A stretch of DNA of 64,000 nt. It comes from Cytidiella melzeri. Its lineage: Eukaryota > Basidiomycota > Agaricomycetes > Polyporales > Irpicaceae. Every line of letters begins with the position of its first letter. The stretch's first letter is position 1. The notes beneath the pieces are model-generated. The model was given only the letters and a program-made list of their open reading frames with translations. It did no database searches and had not been told where the DNA came from. Location: contig JABYQR010000065.1 of NCBI GenBank assembly GCA_022592445.1, forward strand, positions 1 to 64,000. Reading direction: 5' to 3'. Made by a program: the position numbers and the translations under genes. Shown piece by piece: positions 22,622 to 35,900 of the stretch.

Positions 22622-25600
22622 TCAAGCCCCAGCTGTCTCGTCACTCTCTTTGCGAACCGATGTTGTCAGCCCTTGTGCACCCGTCGAGATTCGTCGCTGT
22701 CGTTTCATGGATATAGAGCCCCCCGCCGCTGCACTTCCACCCACTCTGCTCGTAGGTGAGAATCGAGACGACGATACGCTGTTTGGCATACCCGTGGTCG
22801 TGGAGGATCTAGGTCGTGTGGAAGAAGCCGCAATCTTTGGGAGAGTGGTGCTCCCTTTCCTCGAAGCACTGTGAGGCGTACCAGACGCTCGATTGCTGCA
22901 GCTCAATGGTCAGCATATTCCTCCATTCGGACCAAGAAACCACTTGCCGCTTTTTGATAATATTGGTCTTTAATGACTGTGGCCGTACAACGCCATGAAG
23001 TTTCTAGATGAGCTAATAAGCAATGTCATCACGAGACATTGCAGAGTCGGACTTACATAGAACAATCCACACGCATTACCTTTCGAAAATGCTGTCAGTA
23101 ACGGATGCGGATCGTCCTGATAGAATCTTGAAAAACTCACAAAGCGGTTGGCCATCGGGGTCTCTCCTCCACAATGGCGTATTCGTCGTAGAACAATTCG
23201 TGCACACTGTCGGTGACGACTCGCACTCCTCCCCGTTCTTCCCCTGTGCAGAGGACGTAGCCTGAAATTCTGGCGTACTCCTACAACGCATGATTAGCCG
23301 CACATTCTACAGCAGACGTTCAATCTGCTCACCCCTTTCGCTGTGAAGGTCTCGACGTGGCATCCGAACGCTTGTTATTGACGACCTTACGGGATTGATT
23401 TCTGCCGGTAGTGTTGCTACTCGACGCGCCTTCTACCGAAGGCGGCGTCGAAGCATTTGAAGTGATGTACGGCTCCGGCGAAGCATTCGAGCTCGAGTTC
23501 AGGCCATTACCCCAGCCATCACTAGACGGACTCGGGTGAAAGCTCTGGAACGGTCCCTCGCCGTGATCGGCTGGGAGTATTTGTGTTGGGTCAATGTGGG
23601 TGAACGGCTGGTGGACCAGCGACGGATGACCGTCGAGGTTTGGGTACATTCCTATGCCCATACCAATTAGGGAATAGTCCAGACTACCATCATCCAACCC
23701 TGTCAAGTTCGCAACATTCAATTGCGCATACCCTTCAGCGACAGCAGCAGAGGCAGCAGCGGCTGCGGCAGACAAACCTTCAGGACCATGATCGTGTGGC
23801 GAGTATGTACCATTGAGTGATGACCGTAATGAATCCTGAAAGTGTGCACCCGAAAGTGGTCCCTTCGGCGTGTGCATCGAGTGGGAGAGAGAACCAGACA
23901 AGGAGCTGTGACTGGGTAAATCGATGTAATTGTCGTATGACGGGTAGGAAAAATTGAATTGGGAGCTTGGAAACGGGCTACCACATTCGACGTCTTGTGC
24001 GTCGACAGGCATCGAAGCGTCGATTCCAATCGGGTCGCCTCTCAGCATACTCTCTGCATGTGGACTATCTGCACGACGCTTCGTACCAAGCACTTGGTCA
24101 GGAGGCTGAGGGCGACCGTTGACTTGATGGCGACCACTCACACCTGTGAAGAACCCTTCTCTGGCGACAGTGTGGTCGAAACTCGTCTTGCGAACGTGCT
24201 TGGGGAACGTTCGCTGTTCATTGGGTGGCACCGTGGAGAGGCTCGTCTTCGGCAGCCCATATAGACCATGCGAAGGCAGCGATGACGGGTGCCCAACAGG
24301 ACTACTGAGTACAGCAAAGGGAGGTAGGTCAATGTACGAGTTGTGCTCCGCGTTGGTCTCGTAAACAGGCCCTAAGCCCATGTTCCCCTGCGGACTTCGT
24401 CTGCCCGACGACGACGACGGTATAGGCCTCGATGGCGAACTCTTCTGTGGCGACATACTGGGGAACTTGTACTGGTTCTGCTGGTCTCCTATCGATGTTG
24501 GTGGCCGGGAGCGGGAACGGCTCGATGGGCGCCAATCCATCGGCACGCGCGAACGAGATCGGCTCATAGCACGCCAGTCCATTGCCGCATCGCTGTATTG
24601 CGACATTCTTCACTGAGAAGGTTGAGTTTGTGGAATAGAAAAGGGACGCACTCGGTATCCTCGACACCATCCTGGTTCGCGCCGTCGAATCCGACCACCC
24701 TGACCTTCGTTTTCCCCTTTGAACGACCGCGTTCGTTATCGTCGCCTGTTTTGTCTCCCAGAAGGCCACTCGAGCTGAAAGACATCTCAGCTGCTGACAA
24801 TAGTGGGGTATCCTCGCCTGTCTGCTCAATCTTGATTCTTTCCTCGTCCTCTTTTTTCTTTTTTAATGCCAACGCCATCATCCGCCACGTCAAGTTCTCC
24901 ATCCTCTGACCGTGTGGCAGATTCGCTTTCGTCTTTGCATACATCCTCCAAACCTGAGTCGCCAACGGATCCTCCTTTGCCAACTTTTCTGGATCAACTT
25001 CGTCACCCGCCAACTCCGCAGCTTTCAGATCCGGTGAGCCGGAGATCCTGGGCGATGAGAAATTATTGGATGTATTATCGGATGAGCTCGGCTTCGAGGA
25101 TGAGAACAGATCATCTGCGAACAGATCAGACAGTTTACGGGAGGATTGTGGGCTACTTGCGGTTGTGGGTGCCGTAGACCGGTTCGAGCTGGCATGGGCT
25201 GAATAAGAAGAGGGGCTAGACGAGGAACCTGCGGAATCAGACATCATGTGGGGAGGTAACGCTAGGTGGCCGAGGGGTACGTTGAGAGGAGGGTAAGATG
25301 CGTCAGTGAAACTAGGAGAAGATGGGGTGGTTGACGCTGGGGACATCCACAACGAAGGGGGAATGCCAGCTTGTGAGCGCTCTGCGTAATGGTAATCGGA
25401 GTGGCTGGGAGGGTGGAAGCCGTTGGGCATGTTCTCTACAGGAGCTGGGAGGCTGTTGAGGGAGGAATGACTCCTGTAGGATTGTCCAGGTAGGTGGGGG
25501 CCGTAGGCAGCCGATGCGAACGACGTGCGTCCGTCGTGAGGCATAGGAGTGGTCTCGCCAACGGCAATGCTCTGATCTACGCATACATGCACTGACATTA

Positions 25601-26246
25601 GACTTGGAGTACAAGAAAGACAGTATGCTGAATTACCTGCGATGGGAGATCGTCGCTTTATGTAGGTAACGCTATTAGGGTTTGAACGGGAATGCGAGGA
25701 AGGCAGACGTTGTGACATTGAAGCGGGAGAATATGACGCTGCCCAGCCGTTTGAGACGGTTTGATTAGAGCTTGAACGAGTCATGTCCTTTGGGTAGGCT
25801 TGACTCCTGGTGTTCTGAGGAAACTCGGCAGGCGAGCGCATGTTGCGGGAAGGAATATTAGAGGAGAGGGTTGGGGTAGGCGGCCCTAAAACACCGGAGG
25901 CTGCCAATGCAGCAAACGTCGTGGGATCGAGGGGGGCAGAGAATACGTTGTTCCATTCGCTGGGAGGCGGCATGGGGGAATTTGTCTGACTTGCCAACTC
26001 GGGCGCGGTAGGCAAAGGGGGAGTTTGGAAAGGAGGCTGTCCGCTGAGAGCCATCTGCTGAAGCCAAGGGGAAGAATGAGACGAGTTGGAAACCGAGGAG
26101 GGGTGAGGGCTTGGTTCTGCTTGAGTTGAAATGGAGGATGCTCGGCCGAGAGAGTTGGTGCTGAGCGTAAGTCGGTCAGGAGGAGTCCAAGCACCGGGCA
26201 GAGGTTCTGAGAACCCTTTAGAGAGAGGAGTTACGACGGAGTCCAT
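22622..26246 (-). CDS. areA: AreA/NIT2-like GATA transcription factor
   Basis: I reconstruct seven exons: 25637-26246, 24652-25576, 23333-24607, 23141-23280, 23057-23079, 22948-23003 and 22622-22895, giving about 1,100 aa. The likely role is the global activator of nitrogen-catabolic genes. Evidence in order is a Ser/Pro-rich N-terminus; [22 protein letters not shown], typical of the fungal DUF1752 region of GATA regulators; [14 protein letters not shown], a hallmark of NIT2/AreA; and one zinc finger [33 protein letters not shown] with its basic tail IIKKRNR. The finger is split over three exons, one only 23 bases long. The intron right after the finger (22896-22947) fits only as a GC-AG intron (GCAAGT donor). 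The start MDSVVTPL at 26246 is the first good ATG in the frame, but the frame is open further upstream. Confidence 0.88.
22896..22947 (-). other. GC-AG intron in areA-like gene
   Basis: The donor reads AAAAAGCG|GCAAGTGG and the acceptor GAGCTGCAG|CAATC, giving 52 bases. No GT donor in reach restores the frame and the conserved KKRNR tail of the GATA finger, so a GC donor with the usual AAGT context is the best reading. Confidence 0.7.
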
Positions 26247-29200
26247 CAAGTGAGCTGTGCGAGGAGCAGAGAGGATCAGAGGCTGTCGCAGGCCAAATGA
26301 GACTATCACGCACGTCTGGTAGGCCAGTTTCGGTGGGTTCAGCACTCGACCCGCTGGTGGGAGGTGTTTAGCTCGGTTGAGGATTCGCCAAAAGTGCGAG
26401 GGAGAGAGCCGAGTGCTCGAGGTCGCGGTGGGTGGTCGATGAGGATGTGGGACGGACGGAGGAAGTGAGCAGCTCGCGTTGTGCAGGGCGGCGACGGTCA
26501 AGAGCACCTGCGGACCGTATTCGGAGATGCTCTGAATACAAGTAATATTGAATTTACCCGTCAAATTTTCGAGAGAGCATCCATATTTGGAAATGAACTG
26601 AGTCGGGGTTAAAATAACTGACGGCATTCCGGTGCCTTGCTCTGGAAATATATTCGTGGTGTCCGCCTCTGACTGTGAGGGATTGGTACGACAAGAGCAG
26701 ACAGCTGTTTGGCATCGCACCAGGTAGCGTCGTTGACGGCAATGCTCCGTAAGGGTCGTCACGGATATTCACGAATAATACGATCTCAGATGTGAAGCAG
26801 CCGCCGGTCATTATAGCAAGGGTTTCAGACGGACGGGAGGTGCGGGCTTGGCTCACGACGGACGGGAATGCGCTAACGATGAGCAGCCCGCTGTTGGGCA
26901 TTTGTCATGGTCCCGAGGGACGGTAAACCGCTGGAGATGGGTGAAACGACGCCGGACCGCAGTGCGTTGAGAGTTGTTCTGCGCTTTCTCACCCCCTTCA
27001 GGTCTCTTTGTTTGGTGGGGGTAGGTTCCATCAGTCATAACGTTGTTTTTCCTGTCGAATATAGTGCATAAATTGGTCGTGCAGTGTTATGGCACCGCAT
27101 CCTGCGTTGCGCAGCGGTGTGTCCTTTCTGTCATTCTTCTGGTGCAATCCTGCCATACGATGAGCTCCCAAAGACCGCGTTATAACAATGCAGCCCTCGT
27201 GACTGTCGCATGGTAGCTCAGAGATGTTGCACACCAACTCTTCATGGCTGCAAGCTGACAGCCAACGCCAGGATGGCCCCTTTCCACACAGGTAAACAAT
27301 GCATTCCCCTGAGTCCCCTGCCACCAGAGGGCATCGACTCCCACGGTGGGCGACGTTGACTGCAGCCGTGGGTTTTCCAAGGTACGCCTCGAGGTTCTGC
27401 GCTGGCAGCACCGGGATTTGTCGACATACTCGTGATCAAACTGTCTCGTCGAGAGTACTTTGCAGGTCGACGATGGGCGGACGGAGCCTGGCGTCAGGGA
27501 AGTCGTCCGACGTCCGCCATCATCCAACTACATTGGCATCTGAGCGTCTCCCAAGGTGACATCGTCCCGAGGACTCGCATCCCATACGCAGTGCATGCTC
27601 CTCTCACTTGACGACCGGCGCATCTGCAGTGACGTCTTGGGTTTAGTGTCTCTACGGCATCCACCAGCTGACCCTGCCGTACTCTCCAAACAATGCTACG
27701 CTCGCTGTCTATGAATCCAAAACAATACAAACCGATGTCGGCATGCCGTGAGTCAAGCCGACACGAGGTAGGTAGACAGCATCCCCAAAAGGGGTCATAA
27801 GCTCAACTTGTACCATTGTGTACATATGATGTGGCAACAGAACCAATCCAATTCAAATCGAATAAAAAAATCTCGTCCCGCTCTGCCGAACCTTGCCTCC
27901 ATCCTGCACACCACGTCTCACCCTCATATCTTGCGCACTACTCGACACCCATTCCTCACGAACGTTGTATGTCTTTGATCTTTCTAGAAGACATTCCTTC
28001 CAACTTACCTCTGTTGTTTGGTATATCCACCTCGGACGTTTTCTTCGGAGAACGCAACTTGCCTGTGGCCGACAGAGACCGGCGAACACTGTAGTATACG
28101 TCGCATTCATCACGACTGCCATGCATGAACCTCTGCCTCAGTTTTCAACTCGAGAGCACATGCGCGGCGCAATGCTCAGGATCTAGTCGTTGAAATTCTT
28201 GTGCCACCCATTGACCCAAAGCGTGCACATGCATCTCTCCAAACCACTCCCTCTTCACGGCGCTCCAAAGGGACGGATGCGGTCGCAGTGCAGTGCTCGC
28301 ATGATCGATGTACTTGGCAGCATATTGGGCTTACAGGGTCCTACTTTACCTATCAAGGGGAACGTTTTACCCAAGCTTTGATCTCTTCCAGCGACTCGAG
28401 CCCAAGCCGCGATGCCAGCACAAACTCTCTCACACGCGGTGCGCTGCTTATATGCGCAGCTAATGTCTTCAATTGCATTGTTGGAGTCACTTCGCCACAA
28501 AGTACTCCTGTACCAGCATGTTCATCCTTGGGGAGCACACAACTACATACATACGAAATCTCATCTATGCAGGATCTCATCCGGGGTTTCGTCGGATGTT
28601 TCGTAGACTTTCGTTTGGCTCGCGCGGCAAGTTCCTTCCATTTGTCTTGGATGGAATGTTTTCATGCCCGCACAAGCCGGCATAATTGGCGCTACAGGAC
28701 AAATCCCGCCCGGGGTGGACCCTCAACGCCATCTGCCACTGAACCATTTATGTATAGATCCACAACATATGTCAGGAATTGTTATGGCTCTTCCAAATCC
28801 CGTCTCAACTCTCGAGAGTCGCCCTTCGCACCCTCGATTCTTCCGTATTCCACCCAAGCTTGACAAATTCAAGCAGCCTCGAATGAGGACCGTCGCCAGG
28901 AAGAATGCTCTGCGTACTGCTCACCACACCTCGCATGAAACCTCAACAACCCGGTCTTGCGTCAAATAGCCCCCTCCCATCATTCAATTTGCTCTTTTAC
29001 AGATCAACTCTCTTTCCGTTTCCGGTGGCATCGTCGTCCGATCGTCTCGCCTTTCCTCTTCCTCCTCCTCCCGCCGCCGCGGCGGGGGTGCACATGCGGG
29101 AAACATAGCGTATGTCCCAATTCTTGATACCAATTGGCCATTGACCCCCTCCCGAGACCGGTCGAAGGCGGCCCAGCTTGGACATGCATGTCATTTCACA

Positions 29201-30303
29201 ATGGTCCGTTACAACGGAAGCGCCTCATATTTCCCTGCTCAACATCGTTCCGTCTGCCGCGGGTTCTGAGAAGAAGGAAAAAAAAACCCCAAATCAAGAG
29301 CTTCACGTCGTTCCCCATCGGTTCGGACCTCTCTGGAAACCGTAAGTAGTTGTCGTGCGCACACATGGGGCACTACGAGCGCCGCTGTGCAGTATCCTGA
29401 GGCCGCAAGCAGTTCGGACGACGACCCTGAGGCCCACAAGGATGCCATCATTGCAAACCGAGAACAAGGCTCAGATGGGCTTCAGGCGTGCGACTACCAC
29501 GGCGCACGTTTCTACATTTTTTCCCTTTGGATGTACGTCAACAATGGTCAGTAACTCAGGAAATGGGGGCGAAAAAAAGACCAGAATCTCATGTCTTTCT
29601 CCGCTCCGGAAAGGATGTACGTAGTCAAACTCGTCGCACGCTGTACTCTCGCTATCATTATTTTCAGAACAGCCAGTCAGAGTGGCGCCAGAAATCTATT
29701 TTTTTCTGCGCGTGTTGCCAAAAAAAACGCTGTCTGCCATTGGGGCGCAATGTAGTAGGCACGTAGTGAGGGGATCATCATACCCCTGCAACCTTCAACT
29801 GCTCGCGTCCCGCCAATTACAGTATTTTCTGTACTGATGTAGTAAGGTGTACGTCAATGGACAATGACAGAACGAACGAATATACGTCCGTGTTGGATTG
29901 CAAATACCACATCGTGTGGTCACGACTACGTCTCCCAATTCCTGCTTCAAATTCCGTTAGGTCCTCGTGTCCGGCGTACTTTGGCAATAGCAAAGAGCAT
30001 CTCCAACGAGCCCGCTTGCAATGATCATGACGATGCACGGACTTTCACTCGCGTCCGATGGCATTGATGCAAGTTATTGACGAAGTGCCAAACAACGTTT
30101 GGGTGACGCGTGTTCCGATGTTCTCATATACTTAGCTAAGTATGTGCTCAGTTAAAATGTAATTCGCAGAAGTGAGGACCACAACAGTAGTTACCACACG
30201 ATACCTGCTTTCTCTTTTTTGAACACACTACTCAACACTCTTGCGGGCGACAGGCGTCGATGTCCGAGTACAACATCAGAGTATGATACAAAGTGCATGT
30301 TGA
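26247..30303. other. 4-kb gene-free region upstream of areA-like gene
   Basis: The 5' part (26247-26762) stays open in the areA frame on the minus strand but has no conserved motif, so it may be leader or an alternative N-terminus. From about 27 kb to 30.3 kb I find only short frames on both strands, pyrimidine-rich tracts (for example 29040-29100 with a GC-rich CCGCCGCCGCGG core) and no exon chain with known motifs. It probably holds the regulatory region of the transcription factor and the 3' end of the next gene. Confidence 0.45.
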
Positions 30304-31807
30304 TCAGCTCAGTTTCTTCCGAGCGAGTTCGTCGTCTTCCAAAGGAAGTGCTGTGGTAGTCGCAGTCTCGTTCGAGTCCGAATGACCTGAGTTTGCCCGC
30401 GTCACAGCACTTGAGCTCGTTTCTTCGCTAGCCCCTTCGACCCATTTCCACGCTTCCGCCAGCTCTCCTCGAGCCGTCGCGGTGATAAAGAAGGATAGGA
30501 TACAGGCGGGACTATCCAAACTGATCAGCGGTATCAACATGTTATTCGGAACGCGCTAACCTCAGGTATAATAATGCAGGTTGCGCGGCATGGAAGACGT
30601 GCATGACAGTCATGGTCGTGACTAACCCGGAGACGTACGCTCCTAGCGCAGCATAGAAGTACGGCTTGCTCCAGTTCTCGGATATCTTGCCCTGACGAGA
30701 CGCCTTGTGTCGGTCATATCGCAGGGCGAGCGCGACAAACATTCCTGGCACTACAACGTCGCCCAAGCCCAGCATAGTGAACCCTCTGCTGGTAGAGAAG
30801 GTCATAGACTTTGCCCATAAGAGCTTGATGGGCACATCAAGAGTTGTAGCCACCTTGACCATCTAGTATTGATAGTAACATTGAGCTCCTGTCGCCGTGA
30901 GGTGCCAAGGTGAAATTTCAAGACTCACCACCTCTGTCCCGAATACCCACCAGATATCGTAAAGGAACAGTCCGAACAGTAGTATGCAACCGGTTTTGAA
31001 CGAGTCGAGTTCGAGGTAGGAAAGTGCGTTGAACGAGAATGAAAGGGCGAGGATATCTGTGAGCACAGCGGATCTGCGTGTCCTCTTGTTGCCGAAAGTG
31101 TAGAGTATTGATGGCAGAGCTCCGAGAGGTATCAAAAGGAGCGACGGGGTTCGGAAAGACCATTTCATGAAGCCTATGATACGCTAAATGTAAGACGGAA
31201 TGATCTGAAGAATATGTCGTATGACTATACCTTTAGGACCTTTAGACACATTAATCTTGATCTGGTCAAACTGTTTCCATAGGCGAGGGCCTGCCGCCCA
31301 TCTCACGAGCGAAATTAAAGCCTAAAATCCGTCTTACTACGACAATATATGAATGAGCACGCATATGACATACCTGTCCCCCGCTACCCACACCGGCTAC
31401 TGTGAAATACCACTGAAGCAGCCAATTGATCCACTCCTTCCCAAAGTACTTGACTATGAGGTAGAGGCCGAAGAGGACCACGGAGCCAATCTATGTGAGG
31501 TCAAACATAGAGAGACTTGGTAGCAGTATACCACGCACCACGGGAAACAGCCACGCGTCCTCTGAGGACAGACGTTCTGGCCGCTCTTCTTCATCGTCCT
31601 CGTCATGGTCGGCTCCTGGAACATCTCCGTCCTTTGGCATGCGCTTGGATGGCTTCAGGGGAGTCAGAAATAATGTAGAAGAGGTTCAAGCGATTGACTC
31701 ACTGGGAGCGACCCAACAGCACCTGTGTATACCGAGAACGTTGCCAGCGACACCAGTCCCGCGTACGAGGACAGCAGGTCCCAGTCGACACCACTCGCGT
31801 GACGCAT
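30304..31807 (-). CDS. Signal peptide peptidase (intramembrane aspartyl protease)
   Basis: Seven exons (31703-31807, 31539-31652, 31374-31490, 31231-31321, 30929-31173, 30561-30862, 30304-30511) give 393 aa, close to the human enzyme (377 aa). The family cleaves leftover signal peptides and some tail-anchored proteins in the ER membrane. The two catalytic aspartates are visible in LFGLFLYDIWWVFGTE and LGLGDVVVPG, and the conserved PALLYL motif lies near the C-terminus (split by the last intron). Several hydrophobic segments surround them. The loop encoded by exon 2 is acidic (DHDEDDEEERPE). The C-terminal tail is hydrophilic and ends in KKLS, a possible KKXX-like ER retrieval signal. Confidence 0.92.
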
Positions 31808-32964
31808 AGTACGGACTAGAATTCAGGGACTTGAGAGTCGTTGTCGCAAAATGAGTTGCGTGCGTACGACGTGGCGTGCGGCGGACGTTGTAGCTGCGGG
31901 CTTGCACGAGACCAGACGAGAGTTTGGGATTACCGCGAAAGGTATCCTCGCATACTTACAGCAGATCATCGCCCCGATCTGCGTCGGTACCATAAAACAG
32001 TTCCCACGGCTATCTTGATCTTTGAGATCAGCTCTGCCTCTCATGTCCAAAACACGAACGAGCCAGGCGAAAAAACGCACAGAAGTACTCAGGTGCAATG
32101 TCCGGCAGGCGGTCGCAAAGCAGACAAAGACAAGCCGCAGGAAAAACATGAAAGCTTATCAAGTCGCCGAGCTGACCATGCAAGTGGATTGCCAACACGC
32201 CGTGTTGCAGGCTGCAGCCGCTTACCACCAGCAAGTGCGCGCGAAACACACCAGCATCTCCCCATGCATGACATCTGACTGTGAAGGCGCATAGGCCTCT
32301 TTTACCTTTCATCCAGGTACCTCTGGAAGCAAAACACCTGCCGTCGGTGACCTCGCAGAAGCGTTGCGGGGTTTGTGAGTTCTCAAGAGTCCGCACGCTG
32401 ACAGCCTCGTATACGCCTGATGGAAGAATGTGAGCATGTCCTCAATGCCGGTATTGCTGAACACCAACACTCATCGCTCACGATGCGTCCGGCTCGCAGT
32501 GCAAACTCAACAGATTTTTACGCACGCGGGTTCACACGTCGGACGCTGCAATATGCCACTAGCAGCTGCGCAGTACAGACATGGGAGCCTCATCAGTGAC
32601 TTTACGCCAAGGTTCACACAATAGCAGGCTTCTGAGTCCGTGCCTGCTCATCTCAAGTTCATCCCCACAGTAGGCAACGAAACATTCTACCTAACTTTCA
32701 TTTCGTCATCATCCATATTACAAGGTACTACTAGCAAAGCACAATCAGTCACACTGGACATGTATACTACGTAGCAGCCTGGAGTCAAAAAAGCACAAAC
32801 AACGGTGCATTGGTAGCACACGAGCGTAAAAAAACTGTTTGGTATCGCAAGATGACTGGAGTACGTAACCTGTGGGAGCGATAACAGAAAAGCACAAACA
32901 CAATAAGGTAGTACACTTGTCCTTCTAAAACAAATTTCTGTCCTTGTCGTCATGAAAATGGTCA
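31808..32964. other. Intergenic; no gene recognised
   Basis: Short frames occur on both strands with no conserved motif. It separates the head of the peptidase gene from the tail of the next minus-strand gene. Confidence 0.45.
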
Positions 32965-35900
32965 TCAATGCATGTCTTCCCAGTTCGGGCGAGGAGAACC
33001 AATGGAGAGCTTGCCCAGCATCTTCCGCTGGCGGAGATTCTTGACCTCTTGGTTAATGAGGTCACGAAGCCTTTCCAAGTCCAAACTGCGCTCGGCGCGA
33101 GACGCCATGAGGATGTTACGCCAGATGCCAGCAGCTGCCACAGAATTGTCAATTGCGAGTTGCATAGGCCGGTGTAGGCGAACCATCTTCTGCATGAGAC
33201 GATCTGGACTCGGGTAGATGGCGTCAGGCCATGCGATTCGTATGGCAAACCACCACCCCAAAGGCTACACGTAAAAGGGATCAGGGACATGAATCAGACT
33301 TCGTCAACAACAGCTCTCACCCTTCCATCCGGCAGAGACTTCTCTGGGTACGTGTCATAGGTGGTAAGTGATCCATCGGGCAAAGAGAATCTGACAAGCG
33401 ACAAGTTGTTAGCTTCGCAGCTATACTCTGCAAATAGTAGTTGTCATACCTGTGAACAACCCAGTGGTTTTCAAGGTTGCGATGTTTGGCAAGCACCACC
33501 AGCAGTCGAGGAATGCCCTCCAGACCGAAAGGAGCCCAAAGGTCCCGAAGCATGCCACAGGCATCACCATGTCGCCCGTGATATACAGCGGTACTGATGG
33601 CTTCCGCCATGTTCGGCGGGACGAACAGCCTATCGACACGTTCAGGCGGACTCTCAGTCATACGGGACCGGACATAGCGCTTGTAACTCTGAGTAGACCA
33701 AATACTCAAAGCTATCTCGTCTACCTGGTGTCCACGTGTCGTACTATTAAGTGCGTTCTCCAATTCGCTCATAGGCCAGACTATGGCCCAACTCAGCAAG
33801 CGCTGGTGTATACGCTGCCAAGGCATAGGTCCACGGGCATCTGCGCTGAAGTCTGCTGCAGGCCATGCTGGCTGGGGTATGAGTTCTTCCCCTTCTCGAG
33901 GAATTGGCGGGAGACTGCGTTCGGTGGGCGCGTAATTGCCAGTATGTGCGTCAGGGATTTCGGGGAGGCCAGACTCAGTGACTGCTGCTTGTGTGTCGCC
34001 TTCGTCAAAAAATTCACCACCGTCGTCGCGGGCAACTTCCCATGTCTTGTGAGTTGCAGCAGACTGGCTGCCAGTGTGGGGCTTGACGCGTAGTTTATAG
34101 AGTTCCTCCTGGAGGAACTGGTTTCCAGGTGAATGCTCTCGCTCGGTGTATTCACTGGGTATGCCCCCCCTCGTCTCTTCGTCCTGGTTCGTCACGTGTC
34201 CATCCTCTTCCTCATAGTACTCCTCTTCTTCTCCTGGTCCGTGGTCATGAGCAGCCTCCGTATACATGTCATCGTCGTTCTCAGTTCTCGGCTGCAAGTT
34301 GGCACTCTGAGTCATAGGGCTCGGTACGTACCCAGTACGAGATTCTGATTGGGCGTAGTGGCCGTCATGCTGACCGTTAGGGAAGCTCCGGCTGTCGTTC
34401 ACAAACGAGCCAGCACCACGAGAGGAGCGTAGCTCAACAACTTTATCGACCTTGGTGTCGACACGGTCTACTTTCGCTGTGAGATGGGCGACGTTCTCCA
34501 GCAAGTTCTTTGCCCATTCCGGAGGCTCGTCCATTGTTGCTAGTTGATGAAGACCTGCAGCCATTTCGCCAGTGAGGTGGATGGCCGGGCTATGATCATG
34601 ATAGGATTTCCGGTACTGCCTGATAGACTGCGACAACATCAGTCGACAATAAACACATGGGTCAAGAACTAGCACACCTCGTTATCGTACTTCATGCCCA
34701 GTTTCTTCACTCTGGCTCTTACAGCCTTACGGATAGCCTTCTTGACGGGATCTGCCATCGGTGTGTCCAGCGCGTGTAACAACTGGCAGAGCTCGCCATC
34801 GTGAAAATGTGAGTGTTGTATCTCTGGCTCCAGGGTGGATGCCGCCATTGTCGATTGTGCATACGACGTGCGTGTACCCACAGGACGCGTCAAAAACTCG
34901 TTCACGAGTCGCTGCTCCTCCGCGTTGAGGTCCTGCAGAGGTGAAGCAGGCCGAGAGGGCGTCGGCGTTATCTCCGGATCATGGTGTCTATGAGAACGAC
35001 TTGCTGACACGGCGGAGGCCGCTTTGAATAGCTCATCATTTGTCCGCTGAGAAAGAGCTCGACTGGCTTGACTGCGAGGGGATAAAGCTTGAGATCGCGA
35101 TAATAAGGCTGATGAGTGCAATTCAGCTTATCGTAATAAGATACTTACCATCTCGCTGAGAAGGAGCCGCGCGAGATGCTGTGCTTTTTGCAGGCTCAGG
35201 GTAGCTGCCATTCACGTCAGATGCGCCTTTGATAGACCTCGACGGCTTTTGTGAGGGCTCTTTCTGAGAGACACTCTTCTGAGCTCTCATCCTCGGTGCT
35301 TGAGAAGCGGACTCGGACGGTGCGATAGATGGCGTCTTATTGTGAGAGCGTGCAGGAGGGGAAGCTGCACGAGAAAACATAGGTTCCTCCATCGTTGATT
35401 CAGGGAGAGGAGGATAAGCCGATTTGCTGGTCTTCTGTGTCACCCGAGACGGCTGCTGTGAGATGCCCGAACGCGGAGAGAACGATCGTTCGTGTGATTG
35501 GCCATTGCCATTAGCAGTGCGTGGTGGGGACATCGGACGCGCAGCGGATTTGGGTGAGAGTAGCTATACAAGCGTGCTGCTGTCAGCGGATAGAGCAATT
35601 CAAACCTGAAGCACCTCACCTCGTTTCCTACAGCCACAGAGGGTGCCTTCTGTGACATTTGCGCCGTCTTACGACTGGGACCAGATGCGACAGAAGCTGG
35701 AAGGGGAACACTTGTGCCTTCAAGGGGTGCCATCCCAAACTCCTACGAAGGACATGAGCACTTGACGCATTAGAAGATGTATGTCCTCACTTGAAACGGA
35801 TTTGCAAAAATTGTGCCAGGGGATACCACAGTCTCAGGGAGGGGCACGCCGGCCGCTTTGGAAGGCGATGTCCATGCCTGGAGAAAGGCTTCTGTGAGAA

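Noticed and set aside
28201..28863. 220-aa open frame on the plus strand
   Set aside because: Composition is irregular, there is no motif, and several overlapping frames of similar quality exist on both strands, so it looks like chance.
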